Source of the DNA: CAYJOG01 sp964371695 [NCBI: uncultured bacterium]
GTDB taxonomy: Bacteria; CAYJOG01
Assembly (NCBI GenBank): GCA_964371695.1
Contig: CAYJOG010000211.1
Coordinates: 475-5,583 of the forward strand
Reading direction: 5' to 3'
DNA: 5,109 bases
The first letter of the stretch is position 1; every line of letters begins with the position of its first letter. Of the stretch, positions 5,088-5,109 are shown one piece after another. The translations under genes and the position numbers were made by a program. The notes beneath the pieces were generated by a model. It had not been told where the DNA came from, made no database searches, and saw only the letters and a program-made list of their open reading frames with translations.

Positions 5088-5109
5088 TGGAGTAGGCGCG
5101 GTGTCCGCC
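5088..5109 (+). repeat. REP element copy, cut by the window edge
   Basis: Bases 5088-5108 are identical over 21 positions to 1546-1566, covering GTAG (5092-5095), the left stem arm GCGCGGTG (5096-5103) and the TCCG loop (5104-5107). The last base differs from the other copy and the right arm lies outside the window. The identity shows that the pilT-side palindrome belongs to a dispersed family. It lies 22 bp upstream of the lipoprotein TTG start. Confidence 0.7.

Noticed and set aside
4043-5095. 350-residue plus-strand ORF opposite the lipoprotein
   Set aside because: It is a Gly/Ala/His-rich shadow. The minus-strand frame has repeated beta-propeller blades and a lipobox.

Overview
The window is high-GC bacterial DNA, almost certainly from a Gram-negative (diderm) organism. 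It carries a type IV pilus retraction ATPase (PilT), a TerC-family membrane protein, a secreted Met/Gly/His-rich protein and a large beta-propeller lipoprotein. I cannot name the taxon. The intergenic gaps are full of short palindromic repeats, including GTAG-headed REP elements, a dRS3-like 20-mer and a GTGGCGCAGGCATCTTGCCTG-type repeat. Repeats of the last kind are, from memory, common in Verrucomicrobiota and Planctomycetota-type genomes and in some Proteobacteria. That is a weak hint, not an assignment.

Layout, left to right. (1) On the minus strand, 1-250 is the N-terminal part of an isoprenylcysteine carboxyl methyltransferase-like membrane methyltransferase that runs off the left edge. 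(2) A divergent intergenic region (251-465) has at its core (310-453) five consecutive inverted repeats that would fold into five hairpins. (3) pilT lies on the plus strand (466-1533) with a GTG start right behind an extended -10-like box. (4) An 80-bp inverted pair of REP palindromes (1550-1629) sits between the convergent pilT and terC and supplies the terC stop codon. (5) terC is on the minus strand (1626-2633). (6) A divergent control region (2634-2725) contains a 15-bp dyad. (7) A small exported Met/Gly/His-rich protein is on the plus strand (2726-3241). (8) A 160-bp intergenic mosaic (3242-3403) holds a dRS3-like repeat, a nested terminator hairpin with long T-runs and REP-like palindromes. 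(9) A PQQ-type beta-propeller lipoprotein is on the minus strand (3404 to about 5065). (10) A second copy of the pilT-side REP is cut by the right edge (5088-5109).

The genes form no long operon; orientation alternates in divergent and convergent pairs. PilT stands alone, without pilB, pilC or pilU beside it. TerC and the Met/Gly/His-rich secreted protein are divergent, share one palindromic control region, and could form a metal-handling pair (inference). Three of the five genes (methyltransferase, pilT, terC) have a -10-like hexamer exactly 6 nt upstream of the start codon and no Shine-Dalgarno sequence, which suggests leaderless mRNAs. The gene at 2726 has a clear AGGAG site. The least explained items are the hairpin array at 310-453 and the REP pair at 1550-1629.
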